Assembly: GCA_049324875.1 (NCBI GenBank) | Contig: JBMONC010000050.1 | Span: forward strand, 21,965-85,964 | From: JAWLHU01 sp049324875 | GTDB taxonomy: Bacteria; Bacillota; Sulfobacillia; Symbiobacteriales; Symbiobacteriaceae | DNA: 64,000 nucleotides | Reading direction: 5' to 3' | In this document: positions 25,693-33,712 of the stretch, piece after piece | Position numbering within the stretch: the first letter of the stretch is position 1 | Layout: every line of letters starts with the position of its first letter | The notes under the pieces: model-generated | What the model saw: only the letters and a program-made list of their open reading frames with translations | What the model was told of the DNA's origin: nothing | Databases searched by the model: none | Program-made: the position numbers and the translations under genes

Positions 25693-25963
25693 CGATGACG
25701 GGACAAGTAGGACGGGGCACAAGGATGATAGAGAGCGGCCGCTGGTGGAAACGCCGCACCTTGTCCGGACCGAACCTCACCCCGTAGCTGCCCGACTGAA
25801 CGCTGGCGACAGTGAGTAGGTCAGAGGCCGGCCGTGGAGGCCGTTATGCACCACGAGGCTACTCCCTCCGGGGAGAGCGAAGTAGGGTGGTACCACGATG
25901 TTCAAGTCGTCCCTACCGCTGCCGGTGTACGTCACACACCGGGCGGTAGGGATTTGTTTTTTT
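25693..25963 (+). promoter_or_regulatory. T-box leader, probable leucine specificity
   Basis: The T-box sequence AGGGTGGTACCACG lies at 25884-25897; its TGGT can pair with the ACCA end of an uncharged tRNA. It is followed by a terminator whose arms GTCCCTACCGC and GCGGTAGGGA (25908-25952) precede TTTGTTTTTTT. In the Stem I region the sequence GAACCTCAC has CTC (25776-25778) followed by a purine, consistent with a leucine codon as specifier. Uncharged tRNA-Leu would favour read-through into ilvN. Confidence 0.9.
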
Positions 25964-25999
25964 CCAAGAGCACTTGCATATGCAAGGAGGTGGAGTCGG

Positions 26000-26533
26000 G
26001 TGAAGCGCATCCTGGCGGTGCTGGTTGAGAATCACCCAGGTGTTCTGGCACGGGTGGCGGGTCTGATTCGGCGGCGGGGTTTCAACATCGAGAGTCTGGC
26101 GGTCGGGGTGACGGATGACCCGAACATCTCCCGGATGACCCTGGTCGTCGAGGGCGAAGAGGCCACGGTGAGCCAGGTCTCCAAGCAGCTGGACAAATTG
26201 ATCGAGGTGCTCAAGGTGACCGACCTGGATGCCGAGCAGAGCGTCGCCCGGGAACTGGCCTTGATCAAGGTCAGCTCCGACCCGGTCCGGCGGCCCCAGA
26301 TTCTCCAGCTGGCCTCGGTCTTCCGGGCCAACGTGGTGGATGTGGGGAAGGAAGCGGTCACGATCGAGGTGACAGGGACCCACGACAAGGTGGAGGCGCT
26401 GATCAACCTCACACGGGAGTTCGGTTTGCAAGAGGTGGTCCGCACGGGGATCATCGCCCTCGCAAGAGGTGCAGGGGCCATCAAGATGGAGAGGGAGGAC
26501 CACCACCATGATGCGGATGTACTACGAGTCTGA
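26000..26533 (+). CDS. ilvN: Acetolactate synthase small (regulatory) subunit
   Basis: Regulatory subunit of 177 residues. The N-terminal ACT domain (ILAVLVENHPGVLARVAGLIRRRGFNIESL) binds valine for feedback control and activates the catalytic subunit; the second half matches the ALS small-subunit C-terminal domain. GTG 26000 follows AAGGAGGT and gives the standard family N-terminus; the frame is open further upstream through the T-box but that is not coding. It is separated from its catalytic partner ilvB by about 7 kb, and overlaps ilvC by 26 bp. Confidence 0.95.
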   Translation: MKRILAVLVENHPGVLARVAGLIRRRGFNIESLAVGVTDDPNISRMTLVVEGEEATVSQVSKQLDKLIEVLKVTDLDAEQSVARELALIKVSSDPVRRPQILQLASVFRANVVDVGKEAVTIEVTGTHDKVEALINLTREFGLQEVVRTGIIALARGAGAIKMEREDHHHDADVLRV

Positions 26534-27524
26534 TGCCAACCTGGCCGCCCTGGCGGGCAAGAAAATCGCCGTAATCGGCTTCGGCAGCCAGGGCCACGCC
26601 CACGCCCTCAACTTGATGGAATCGGGCATGGATGTCACGGTGGGCCTCCGCCCCGGCCGTCCCAGCTGGGACCGGGCCAAGGAGGCCGGCCTGAAGGTAG
26701 CCACGGTAGCCGAAGCGGCCCAGCAGGCCGACGTCATCATGATCTTAATTAACGACGAGAAGCAGGGCCCCGTCTACGAGGCCGAGATCCGCCCCCACCT
26801 GAAGCCCGGCAAGGCGCTCGCCTTCGGTCACGGCTTCTCGATCCACTTCGGCCAGGTGGCCCCGCCGAAGGATGTGGACGTCTTCATGATCGCCCCCAAG
26901 GGCCCCGGCCACCTGGTCCGGCGGCAGTTCAAGGAGGGCAAGGGCGTCCCCTGCCTGCTGGCGATCCACCAGGACGCCACCGGCCAGTGTCGTGAGATCG
27001 CCCTGGCCTGGGCCAAGGGCATCGGCGGCACGAGGGCGGGCGTGATCGAGACCACCTTCAAGGAGGAGTGCGAGTCTGACCTGTTCGGCGAGCAGGCCGT
27101 CCTCTGCGGCGGGGCCACCCAGCTGGTCAAGTACGGCTTCGAGGTGCTGACCGAGGCTGGCTACGCCCCCGAGATCGCCTACTTCGAGTGCCTCCACGAG
27201 CTGAAGCTGATCGTCGACCTGATGTACGAGGGCGGCATGGCATCCATGCGCTACTCCATCAGCGACACCGCCGAGTACGGCGACTACGTCAGCGGCCCCC
27301 GGGTGGTAGGCCCCGAGGTGAAAGAGCGGATGAAGCAGGTCCTGGCCGAGATCCAGAACGGCACCTTCGCCAAGGACTGGATCCTGGAGAACCAGGTAGG
27401 CCGCCCCAAGTTCAACGCCCTGCGCCGCCAGAACGCCGAGCACCCCATCGAACAGGTAGGCGCCGAACTGCGCGGCATGATGTCCTGGCTCCCCAAGGCC
27501 GTAGGCACGAAGGGGAACGAGTAA
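26508..27524 (+). CDS. ilvC: Ketol-acid reductoisomerase
   Basis: Class I KARI of 338 residues, isomerising and reducing acetolactate in valine/isoleucine synthesis with NAD(P)H and Mg2+. The Rossmann motif GFGSQGHAHALNL, the loop LRPGRPSW, the KGPGHLVR region and the metal ligands in ESDLFGEQAVLCGG and FECLHELKLIVDLMYEGG are all present. ATG 26508 follows GGGAGGAC. The start lies inside the end of ilvN. The noncoding gap after it holds 100 N and a long palindrome. Confidence 0.96.
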   Translation: MMRMYYESDANLAALAGKKIAVIGFGSQGHAHALNLMESGMDVTVGLRPGRPSWDRAKEAGLKVATVAEAAQQADVIMILINDEKQGPVYEAEIRPHLKPGKALAFGHGFSIHFGQVAPPKDVDVFMIAPKGPGHLVRRQFKEGKGVPCLLAIHQDATGQCREIALAWAKGIGGTRAGVIETTFKEECESDLFGEQAVLCGGATQLVKYGFEVLTEAGYAPEIAYFECLHELKLIVDLMYEGGMASMRYSISDTAEYGDYVSGPRVVGPEVKERMKQVLAEIQNGTFAKDWILENQVGRPKFNALRRQNAEHPIEQVGAELRGMMSWLPKAVGTKGNE

Positions 27525-27565
27525 GAGCCGAAGCGAAGGGGGAGCGCAGCGACCCCCGAGCGAGG

Positions 27566-27665
27566 NNNNNNNNNNNNNNNNNNNNNNNNNNNNNNNNNNN
27601 NNNNNNNNNNNNNNNNNNNNNNNNNNNNNNNNNNNNNNNNNNNNNNNNNNNNNNNNNNNNNNNNN
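27566..27665. other. Assembly gap (100 N) of unknown true length
   Basis: Unlike the other three N runs in this window, its flanks are not duplicated. It lies in the noncoding GC-rich interval between ilvC and leuA, just after a GGGGG/CCCCC hairpin, so the gap may reflect repeats or strong secondary structure. Confidence 0.85.
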
Positions 27666-27752
27666 GCCCGAACCCGCCTGGACGACCGGCCCGAGAATGG
27701 GCTCAGATCATCAGCCCCGCAAAGCCCCCGCAGGTTCGTTGAGGGAGAGCGA

Positions 27753-27952
27753 GGGTGGCTGGGGCACCCCCCGACCGAGCATTAGAGTGCGCAGCTTACG
27801 GCCGCTTGGCTACCCAAGGTTGAGCCAGCGACCGGGGGTGCGTAGCGGGGCTGAGCAGCCAGGCACGGTTTCCGGTCGGTGGCGGACCAGACTCAGCCTA
27901 GCGGCCGTTAGCATGCAATCGCAGCGAGGGAGCGGGGGTGTCCCAGCCACCC
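27753..27952. repeat. Long imperfect palindrome between ilvC and leuA
   Basis: The arms GGGTGGCTGGGGCACCCCC (27753-27771) and GGGGGTGTCCCAGCCACCC (27934-27952) are complementary at 18 of 19 positions. Inside them, TTACGGCCGCTTGGCT (from 27796) pairs imperfectly with AGCCTAGCGGCCGTTAGC (from 27895). The 200-bp segment could fold as one hairpin or a structured RNA. No coding frame or known RNA family is recognised. Confidence 0.6.
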
Positions 27953-27995
27953 GTCCCCCCCCAGCTAAAACCCCACAAAAAGGAAGGTGAAGGCG

Positions 27996-29567
27996 ATGAC
28001 GCGGCGGATTCAGATTTTCGATACCACTCTGCGTGACGGAGAGCAGGCCCCCGGGTTCGGGATGACCGCGGAAGCGAAGCTGGAGGTGGCCAGGCAGCTT
28101 AGCAGGCTCGGCGTTGACGTGATCGAGGCCGGCTTCCCCATCGCCTCACCCGGCGACTTCGAGGCCGTCAAGGCGATCGCCGAGTCGATCCAGGGCCCCA
28201 CCATCGCAGGCCTCGCCCGGGCCAACGAAGCCGACATCCGGCGGGCCTACGAGGCGGTGAAGGGGGCGGCCAAGCCCCGCATCCACACCTTCATCGCCAC
28301 CTCCCCCATCCACATGGAGCACAAGCTCCGCAAGAGCCCCGACGAGGTGGTGCGCACCGCCCGGGAGGCGGTCGCCCTGGCCAAGTCCCTCGGCCCCGAG
28401 GTCGAGTTCTCCGCCGAGGACGCCACCCGCTCCGACTGGAACTTCCTCGTCCAGATCTTCACCGTGGCAGCCCGGGCCGGGGCGACGGTGCTCAACGTCC
28501 CCGACACCGTCGGCTACACCACGCCCAAGGAGTACTACGACCTGATCCGCTTCCTGATCGACCGGGTCGACGCCCCCGAGGGGGTCATCTTCTCCGTCCA
28601 CTGCCACGACGACCTGGGTCTGGCGGTGGCCAACACCCTGGCGGCGATCGAGGCCGGGGCGACCCAGGTGGAGTGCACCATCAACGGCATCGGCGAGCGG
28701 GCCGGCAACGCCGCCCTCGAGGAGATCGTGATGGCGCTCCGCACCCGCAAGGACCGCTGGGGCATCGAGACCGGGATCAACAGCCAGGAGATCTACCGCT
28801 CCTCCCGCCTGCTGCAGCACCTGACCGGCATCGGGGTCCAGCCCAACAAGGCGATCGTCGGCGCCAACGCCTTCGCCCACGAGTCGGGCATCCACCAGGA
28901 CGGGATGCTGAAGTACCGGGAGACCTACGAGATCATGAAGCCCGAGGATGTGGGCGTGCCGGCCTCGGCCCTGGTGCTGGGGAAGCACTCCGGGCGGGCC
29001 GCCTTCCGGGCCCGGCTGGAGCACCTGGGCTACAGGCTGAGCGACGCCGAGATCGAATCCGCCTTCCTCCGCTTCAAGGAGGTCGCCGATCGCAAGAAGA
29101 TGGTCTCCGACTCCGACCTCGAAGCGATCGTGGGCGATGAACAGGCCAACCGCACGGTACAGGAGGTGTGCAAGCTTGAGTCCTTCCAAGTCGTCTCGGG
29201 CAACCAATCTGTTCCCACTGCGTCTGTTCGGCTCCTCCGCTCCGGCACCGTCCGCCAGGAGGCGGCTTCAGGGGACGGCCCTGTGGACGCCCTCTACCAC
29301 GCCATCGACCGGGCGGCGGAGTTCTCGGGGCAGCTCCTCGACTACCGGCTCAAAGCGGTTACTGGAGGCCAGGATGCCCTAGGCGAGGTGACGGTCCGGG
29401 TCCAGGCCGGCAACCGGATCGCCTCCGGGCGGGGCACCTCCACCGACGTGATTGAAGCATCGGCCCGGGCTTACATCAACGCCATGAACAAGATTCTCTC
29501 CGGGGCGGCGCTGGCCGTCTCCGATGACCCGGCACCCGGCTGGCAGATGCGTGCCTGGGGCGACTAG
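27996..29567 (+). CDS. leuA: 2-isopropylmalate synthase
   Basis: First committed enzyme of leucine synthesis, joining 2-oxoisovalerate and acetyl-CoA; 523 residues. The TIM barrel shows DTTLRDGEQAPG with the catalytic residues, HCHDDLGLAVANTLAAIEAG and NGIGERAGNAALEEIVMAL. The C-terminal regulatory domain (about 395-510), which senses leucine, is complete. ATG 27996 follows AAGGAAGG; a GTG three codons earlier is possible. No leuB/leuC/leuD genes appear in this window. Confidence 0.95.
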   Translation: MTRRIQIFDTTLRDGEQAPGFGMTAEAKLEVARQLSRLGVDVIEAGFPIASPGDFEAVKAIAESIQGPTIAGLARANEADIRRAYEAVKGAAKPRIHTFIATSPIHMEHKLRKSPDEVVRTAREAVALAKSLGPEVEFSAEDATRSDWNFLVQIFTVAARAGATVLNVPDTVGYTTPKEYYDLIRFLIDRVDAPEGVIFSVHCHDDLGLAVANTLAAIEAGATQVECTINGIGERAGNAALEEIVMALRTRKDRWGIETGINSQEIYRSSRLLQHLTGIGVQPNKAIVGANAFAHESGIHQDGMLKYRETYEIMKPEDVGVPASALVLGKHSGRAAFRARLEHLGYRLSDAEIESAFLRFKEVADRKKMVSDSDLEAIVGDEQANRTVQEVCKLESFQVVSGNQSVPTASVRLLRSGTVRQEAASGDGPVDALYHAIDRAAEFSGQLLDYRLKAVTGGQDALGEVTVRVQAGNRIASGRGTSTDVIEASARAYINAMNKILSGAALAVSDDPAPGWQMRAWGD

Positions 29568-29589
29568 CAGCGAACGAGGAGGGCCTACG

Positions 29590-30492
29590 ATGAGCATCCA
29601 GGTCTATATCGACGGCAAATGGTACCCCAAAGAAGAGGCAAAGATCTCGGTCTTCGACCACGGCTTCCTCTACGGCGACGGCGTCTTCGAGGGGATTCGA
29701 GCCTACAACGGCCGGGTCTGGAAGCTGACCGAGCACCTGGACCGGCTCTACGACTCGGCCAAGGCGATCTGGATGGAGATCCCCATCCCCTGGAAGGAGA
29801 TGGAGTACGTCGTCCTGGAGACGCTGCGGCGAAACAACTTCCGGGACGCCTATATCCGGCTGGTGGTCTCCCGGGGCCACGGCGACCTGGGGCTGGACCC
29901 CCGCAAGTGCCCCAAGCCCAGCGTGATCTGCATCTGCGACTCGATCACCCTCTTCCCCGCCGAGGTCTACCAGGTGGGGATGAAGGTGGTCTCGGTGGCC
30001 ACCCGGCGCAACCCGGCGGACACCCTCTCGCCCCAGGTCAAGTCGCTCAACTACCTGAACGGGATCATGGCCAAGATCAGCGCCGTCACCCTGGGCTATC
30101 CGGAGGTGGTGATGCTGAACAAGGAGGGCTATGTCTGCGAGGGCACGGGCGACAACATCTTCATCATCAAGAAGGGGAAGATCATCACCCCGGCGGTCCA
30201 CCTGGGCATCCTGCCCGGCATCACCCGGAACGCCGTGATGGAGATGGCCCGGGAGCTGGGCTACGAGGTGGAGGAGGGGACCTTTACCCTCTTCGATCTC
30301 TACACCGCCGATGAGTGCTTCCTGACCGGCACCGCCGCCGAGGTGGTCCCGGTGATCGAGGTGGACAAGCGGCAGATCGGCGACGGCAAGCCGGGCGAGA
30401 TCACCTGGCGCCTGATCCACGAGTTCCGGGCCCAGACCCAGAGCAAGGGCACCGAGATCTACCCGGAGCCCGCCGCCGCCAACCCTCGCTGA
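29590..30492 (+). CDS. ilvE: Branched-chain amino-acid aminotransferase (class IV)
   Basis: PLP-dependent aminotransferase of 300 residues of fold type IV, performing the last step to valine, leucine and isoleucine. Lys151 in VKSLNYLNG is the expected PLP lysine; the ISVFDHGFLYGDGVFEGIR start and the EGTGDNIFI segment are family hallmarks. A GAGGAGGG site precedes ATG 29590, 22 bp after leuA, in the same operon. D-amino-acid transaminase is a close relative, but the operon favours IlvE. Confidence 0.93.
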   Translation: MSIQVYIDGKWYPKEEAKISVFDHGFLYGDGVFEGIRAYNGRVWKLTEHLDRLYDSAKAIWMEIPIPWKEMEYVVLETLRRNNFRDAYIRLVVSRGHGDLGLDPRKCPKPSVICICDSITLFPAEVYQVGMKVVSVATRRNPADTLSPQVKSLNYLNGIMAKISAVTLGYPEVVMLNKEGYVCEGTGDNIFIIKKGKIITPAVHLGILPGITRNAVMEMARELGYEVEEGTFTLFDLYTADECFLTGTAAEVVPVIEVDKRQIGDGKPGEITWRLIHEFRAQTQSKGTEIYPEPAAANPR

Positions 30493-30539
30493 CACCCGTC
30501 AACCCTTTGGGCCAGAGATAGAGGGGAGTTCGAGGTCCC

Positions 30540-31148
30540 ATGAAGAGTGCGATCATGCTGTTCGACGGGGTTGAGGAACTGGATTTCGCCGGCCCGTACG
30601 AGGTGCTGGCCAGTGTGGGGGAGGTCTTCACCGTCGCCGCCAGGCGGGAGGTCCGGGGGCGCCACGGCTTGAGCATCACCCCGGACCACACCTTCGCCGA
30701 TGCGCCAGAGGCGGATGTGCTGGTGATCCCGGGCGGCCCGGTCACCCGGGAGAACCCGGCCTCGCTGGAGCCGGCGGTGGAGTTCGCCCGCAGCCGGGCA
30801 CCCGGAGCCCGGATGACCCTGACGGTCTGCACCGGGGCCTTCGTGGCCGCCCGGGCGGGGCTGCTGGAGGGCCGCTCCTGCACCACCCACTACCGGCGGC
30901 GCCACATGCTGCAGGCGCAGTTCCCGGATCTCCACGTCCGGTTCGCCCGGGTGGTGGTGGACGGCAAGATCATCTCCACCGCCGGGGTGGCGGCCGGCAT
31001 CGACGGGGCGCTCTACACCGTCGCCCGCCTGTTCGACATGGAGACCGCCCGCAAGGTGGCCAAGGGGATCGAGTACCCCTGGCACTCCACCCACGTGATG
31101 CACGCCAGCAGCATCGCCGACAGCCACGAGGAAGCGGCCTACCGGTAG
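30540..31148 (+). CDS. DJ-1/PfpI family protein
   Basis: A protein of 202 residues with the class I glutamine-amidotransferase-like fold. The start (AIMLFDGVEELDFAGPYEVL) and the nucleophile elbow LTVCTGAF with Cys97 match the DJ-1/PfpI branch that includes isonitrile hydratase and the N-terminal halves of AraC-type regulators. No DNA-binding domain is attached. It sits between ilvE and ilvD, which is unusual for an ilv operon; its role there is unknown, perhaps repair or detoxification of reactive by-products. Confidence 0.88.
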   Translation: MKSAIMLFDGVEELDFAGPYEVLASVGEVFTVAARREVRGRHGLSITPDHTFADAPEADVLVIPGGPVTRENPASLEPAVEFARSRAPGARMTLTVCTGAFVAARAGLLEGRSCTTHYRRRHMLQAQFPDLHVRFARVVVDGKIISTAGVAAGIDGALYTVARLFDMETARKVAKGIEYPWHSTHVMHASSIADSHEEAAYR

Positions 31149-31163
31149 CTGCCTGCCGGCTCC

Positions 31164-31191
31164 GCCCGGCGCTGGTCATGCGGCGCCGGGC
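31164..31191 (+). other. Strong GC-rich intergenic hairpin before ilvD
   Basis: GCCCGGCGC and GCGCCGGGC pair perfectly around a 10-base loop, and a second hairpin (CGGGGC... GCCCCG) follows. No T-run is present, so it is more likely an mRNA-stabilising or processing element than a terminator. Confidence 0.45.
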
Positions 31192-31256
31192 CGGGGCTCG
31201 CACCGGCCCCGGGGGTGGACAGGTTCGTGAAGCCACAAACGATGAGGAGGTCTCCC

Positions 31257-32927
31257 GTGCGCAGCGACACGATCAAAAAGGGCCATGACCGGGCGCCCCA
31301 TCGGGCACTGCTCAAGGCAACCGGCGTCACCGACGCCGACATGGGGAAGCCCTTCATCGGCATCGCCAACAGCTATATCGACATCGTGCCGGGTCACGTC
31401 CACCTGAAGGAGTTCGGCGACCTGGTGAAAGAGGCCGTCCGCGCGGCGGGCGGCGTTCCTTTTCTGTTCAACACCATCGGAGTGGATGACGGCATCGCCA
31501 TGGGCCACATCGGGATGCGCTACAGCCTCCCCTCCCGGGAGCTGATCGCCGACGCCGTGGAGACGGTGATCGAGGCGCACCAGCTGGATGCGATGATCTG
31601 CATCCCCAACTGCGACAAGATCACCCCCGGGATGATGATGGCGGCAGTGCGGATCAACGTGCCCACGATCTTCATCTCCGGCGGGCCGATGGCGGCCGGC
31701 CGGCTCGCCAGCGGCAAGAAGGCGGACCTGATCACCGTCTTCGAGGGGGTGGGCGCCCACGCCCGCGGCACCATGACCGATGCGGAGCTGAAGGAGCTGG
31801 AGGACAACGCCTGCCCCACCTGCGGCTCCTGCTCGGGGATGTTCACCGCCAACTCGATGAACTGCCTCTGCGAGGCGCTGGGGCTGGCGCTGCCCGGCAA
31901 CGGCACCGCCCTGGCCAAATCGGCGGAGCGGGAGGAGCTGGCCCGGCAGGCGGGCCGGCGGATCGTGGAGATGGCGCTGCAAGGCGGCCCCCGGCCCCGG
32001 GAGATCGTGACGGTGGAGGCGATCGACAACGCCTTCGCCCTGGACATTGCGATGGGCGGCTCGACCAACACGGTGCTCCACACCCTGGCCATCGCCAGCG
32101 AGGCCGAGATCGACTACCCCCTGGAGCGGATCAACCAGCTCTCCGCCCGGGTCCCCTACCTCTGCAAGGTCTCGCCGGCCACGCCGGATGTGCATATCGA
32201 GGATGTCCACGCCGCCGGCGGGATCATGGCGATTCTGAAGGAGCTCGCCCGCAAGGAGGGGACGCTCCACCCGGACTGCATCACGGTCAGCGGGAAGCGG
32301 CTGGGCGAGCTGTACGCCGGGGCGGAGAACCGGAACCCGGAGGTGATCCGGCCCGTTGAGCGGCCCTTCACGGCGACGGGCGGGCTGGCGATGCTCTTCG
32401 GCAACCTGGCCCCGGACGGGGCGGTGCTGAAGGTGGGGGCGGTGGATCCGTCGATCCAGGTCTTCACCGGCCGGGCGATCTGCTTTGACTCGCAGGAGGC
32501 GGCGCTGACCGGGATCTTCGGCGGCAAGGTGGAGCCGGGCCACGTGGTGGTGATCCGCTACGAGGGGCCGAAGGGCGGGCCGGGGATGCCGGAGATGCTG
32601 GCGCCCACCAGCGCCATCGTCGGGATGGGGCTGGGCAAGGATGTGGCCCTGATCACCGATGGGCGGTTCAGCGGCGGCACCCGGGGAATCTGCCTGGGGC
32701 ACATCAGCCCGGAGGCGGCGGAGGGTGGGCCGATTGGGCTCATCGAGGACGGGGATCTGATCACGATCGACATCCCCGGCCGCAGGCTCACGTTGGAGGT
32801 CAGCCCCGAGGAGCTGGAGCGCCGGCGGTCGCGATGGGTGAAGCCCGGGCCGAAGGTCACGCGGGGCTGGCTCGGGCGGTACGCCCGGATGGTCACCTCC
32901 GCCAACACGGGCGGGGTGCTCCGGTAG
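31257..32927 (+). CDS. ilvD: Dihydroxy-acid dehydratase
   Basis: Fe-S dehydratase of 556 residues acting in valine/isoleucine synthesis. Cluster and metal residues are visible in IPNCDKITPGMMM (Cys119, Lys121) and CPTCGSCSGMFTANSMNCL (Cys186/189/192). The early motif is VPGHVHL, as in the E. coli enzyme, not PCN, which suggests the oxygen-sensitive 4Fe-4S branch rather than the 2Fe-2S branch. GTG 31257 follows AGGAGGT at five bases. Its stop codon lies inside the first unit of a GC-rich tandem repeat. Confidence 0.96.
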   Translation: MRSDTIKKGHDRAPHRALLKATGVTDADMGKPFIGIANSYIDIVPGHVHLKEFGDLVKEAVRAAGGVPFLFNTIGVDDGIAMGHIGMRYSLPSRELIADAVETVIEAHQLDAMICIPNCDKITPGMMMAAVRINVPTIFISGGPMAAGRLASGKKADLITVFEGVGAHARGTMTDAELKELEDNACPTCGSCSGMFTANSMNCLCEALGLALPGNGTALAKSAEREELARQAGRRIVEMALQGGPRPREIVTVEAIDNAFALDIAMGGSTNTVLHTLAIASEAEIDYPLERINQLSARVPYLCKVSPATPDVHIEDVHAAGGIMAILKELARKEGTLHPDCITVSGKRLGELYAGAENRNPEVIRPVERPFTATGGLAMLFGNLAPDGAVLKVGAVDPSIQVFTGRAICFDSQEAALTGIFGGKVEPGHVVVIRYEGPKGGPGMPEMLAPTSAIVGMGLGKDVALITDGRFSGGTRGICLGHISPEAAEGGPIGLIEDGDLITIDIPGRRLTLEVSPEELERRRSRWVKPGPKVTRGWLGRYARMVTSANTGGVLR

Positions 32928-33127
32928 CCCCCGGCACGGGGGCACCGGGGCACCGGGACGCCGGGCCACGACTCCGGCTGGTCACGACTCCGGTAGCCCC
33001 CGGCACGGGGGCACCGGGTCACGTCCCCGGGGGTCACGAACCTTCGGGGGTCACGGCTCCGGTAGCCCCCGGCCACGGGGGCACCGGGTCACGTCCCCGG
33101 GGGGTCACGAACCTTCGGGGGTCACGG
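32920..33127. repeat. Three tandem 68-71 bp GC-rich repeat units
   Basis: Units begin at 32920, 32988 and 33057, each starting CTCCGGTAGCCCCCGG and containing ACGGGGGCACCGGG; a partial fourth begins at 33128. Units two and three are nearly identical. The TAG of unit one is the ilvD stop codon. The repeat contains several short hairpins. No protein is encoded. Confidence 0.75.
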
Positions 33128-33348
33128 CTCCGGGCAACGGGCGCCGGGGGCACCCCTCCGGGGACCCACGCTAGTCGCCAACGGGCGCTACGGGGTAGTT
33201 TGGGTGAGCCACCATCGGAAACCGGGCTCTTGCGTGCGAGTCGGGCTACGCACCGCCCGATGCTGGCTTGAGTCTCGCCTCCCCTAGCGCCCGTAGGCTC
33301 CGGCGCTAATGGTCCCTCTCCGGGGTACCCCCAGCGCCCGTGATCGGC

Positions 33349-33418
33349 GGGTCCAGCTGCGGGGGGCCCGGCGGCCCGGGCTGGTGGGTCCAGCCTGCGG
33401 GGGGGCCCGGCGGCCCGG
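33349..33418. repeat. Two tandem 37-bp GC-rich repeats upstream of ilvB
   Basis: GGGTCCAGC, a G-run, and CCCGGCGGCCCGG occur at 33349-33379 and again at 33386-33418. A wider inverted pair, ACGGGCGCTACGGGG (from 33183) and CCCCTAGCGCCCGT (from 33283), lies just upstream. The whole 33128-33440 interval is noncoding and holds no recognised RNA. Confidence 0.55.
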
Positions 33419-33570
33419 CCGGCGCTCGTTTCTCGGGGCTGAGGAGTTTGGATTAAGATGGGAGCGAGGGAGGCTGAAGATCGAGATGGAGATGCAGGCT
33501 GCACAGGCGTTGCTCAAGGCGCTGGAGTTGGAAGGGGTCGAGGTGATCTTCGGCTACCCTGGCGGGGCGA

Positions 33571-33670
33571 NNNNNNNNNNNNNNNNNNNNNNNNNNNNNN
33601 NNNNNNNNNNNNNNNNNNNNNNNNNNNNNNNNNNNNNNNNNNNNNNNNNNNNNNNNNNNNNNNNNNNNNN
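33571..33670. other. Assembly gap (100 N) with 127-bp duplicated flanks
   Basis: 33444-33570 and 33671-33797 are identical over 127 bp, including the start of ilvB. The copy after the gap leads into the complete gene, so the copy before it is most likely an unmerged contig end, not a real duplication. Confidence 0.9.
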
Positions 33671-33712
33671 GAGTTTGGATTAAGATGGGAGCGAGGGAGG
33701 CTGAAGATCGAG

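Noticed and set aside
32920..33127. CRISPR-like array
   Set aside because: The units are contiguous tandem repeats without unique spacers and there are no cas genes.
33458..33570. Second, truncated ilvB copy
   Set aside because: It is exactly the 127-bp flank of an N gap and identical to the sequence after the gap, so an assembly artefact is far more likely than a gene duplication.
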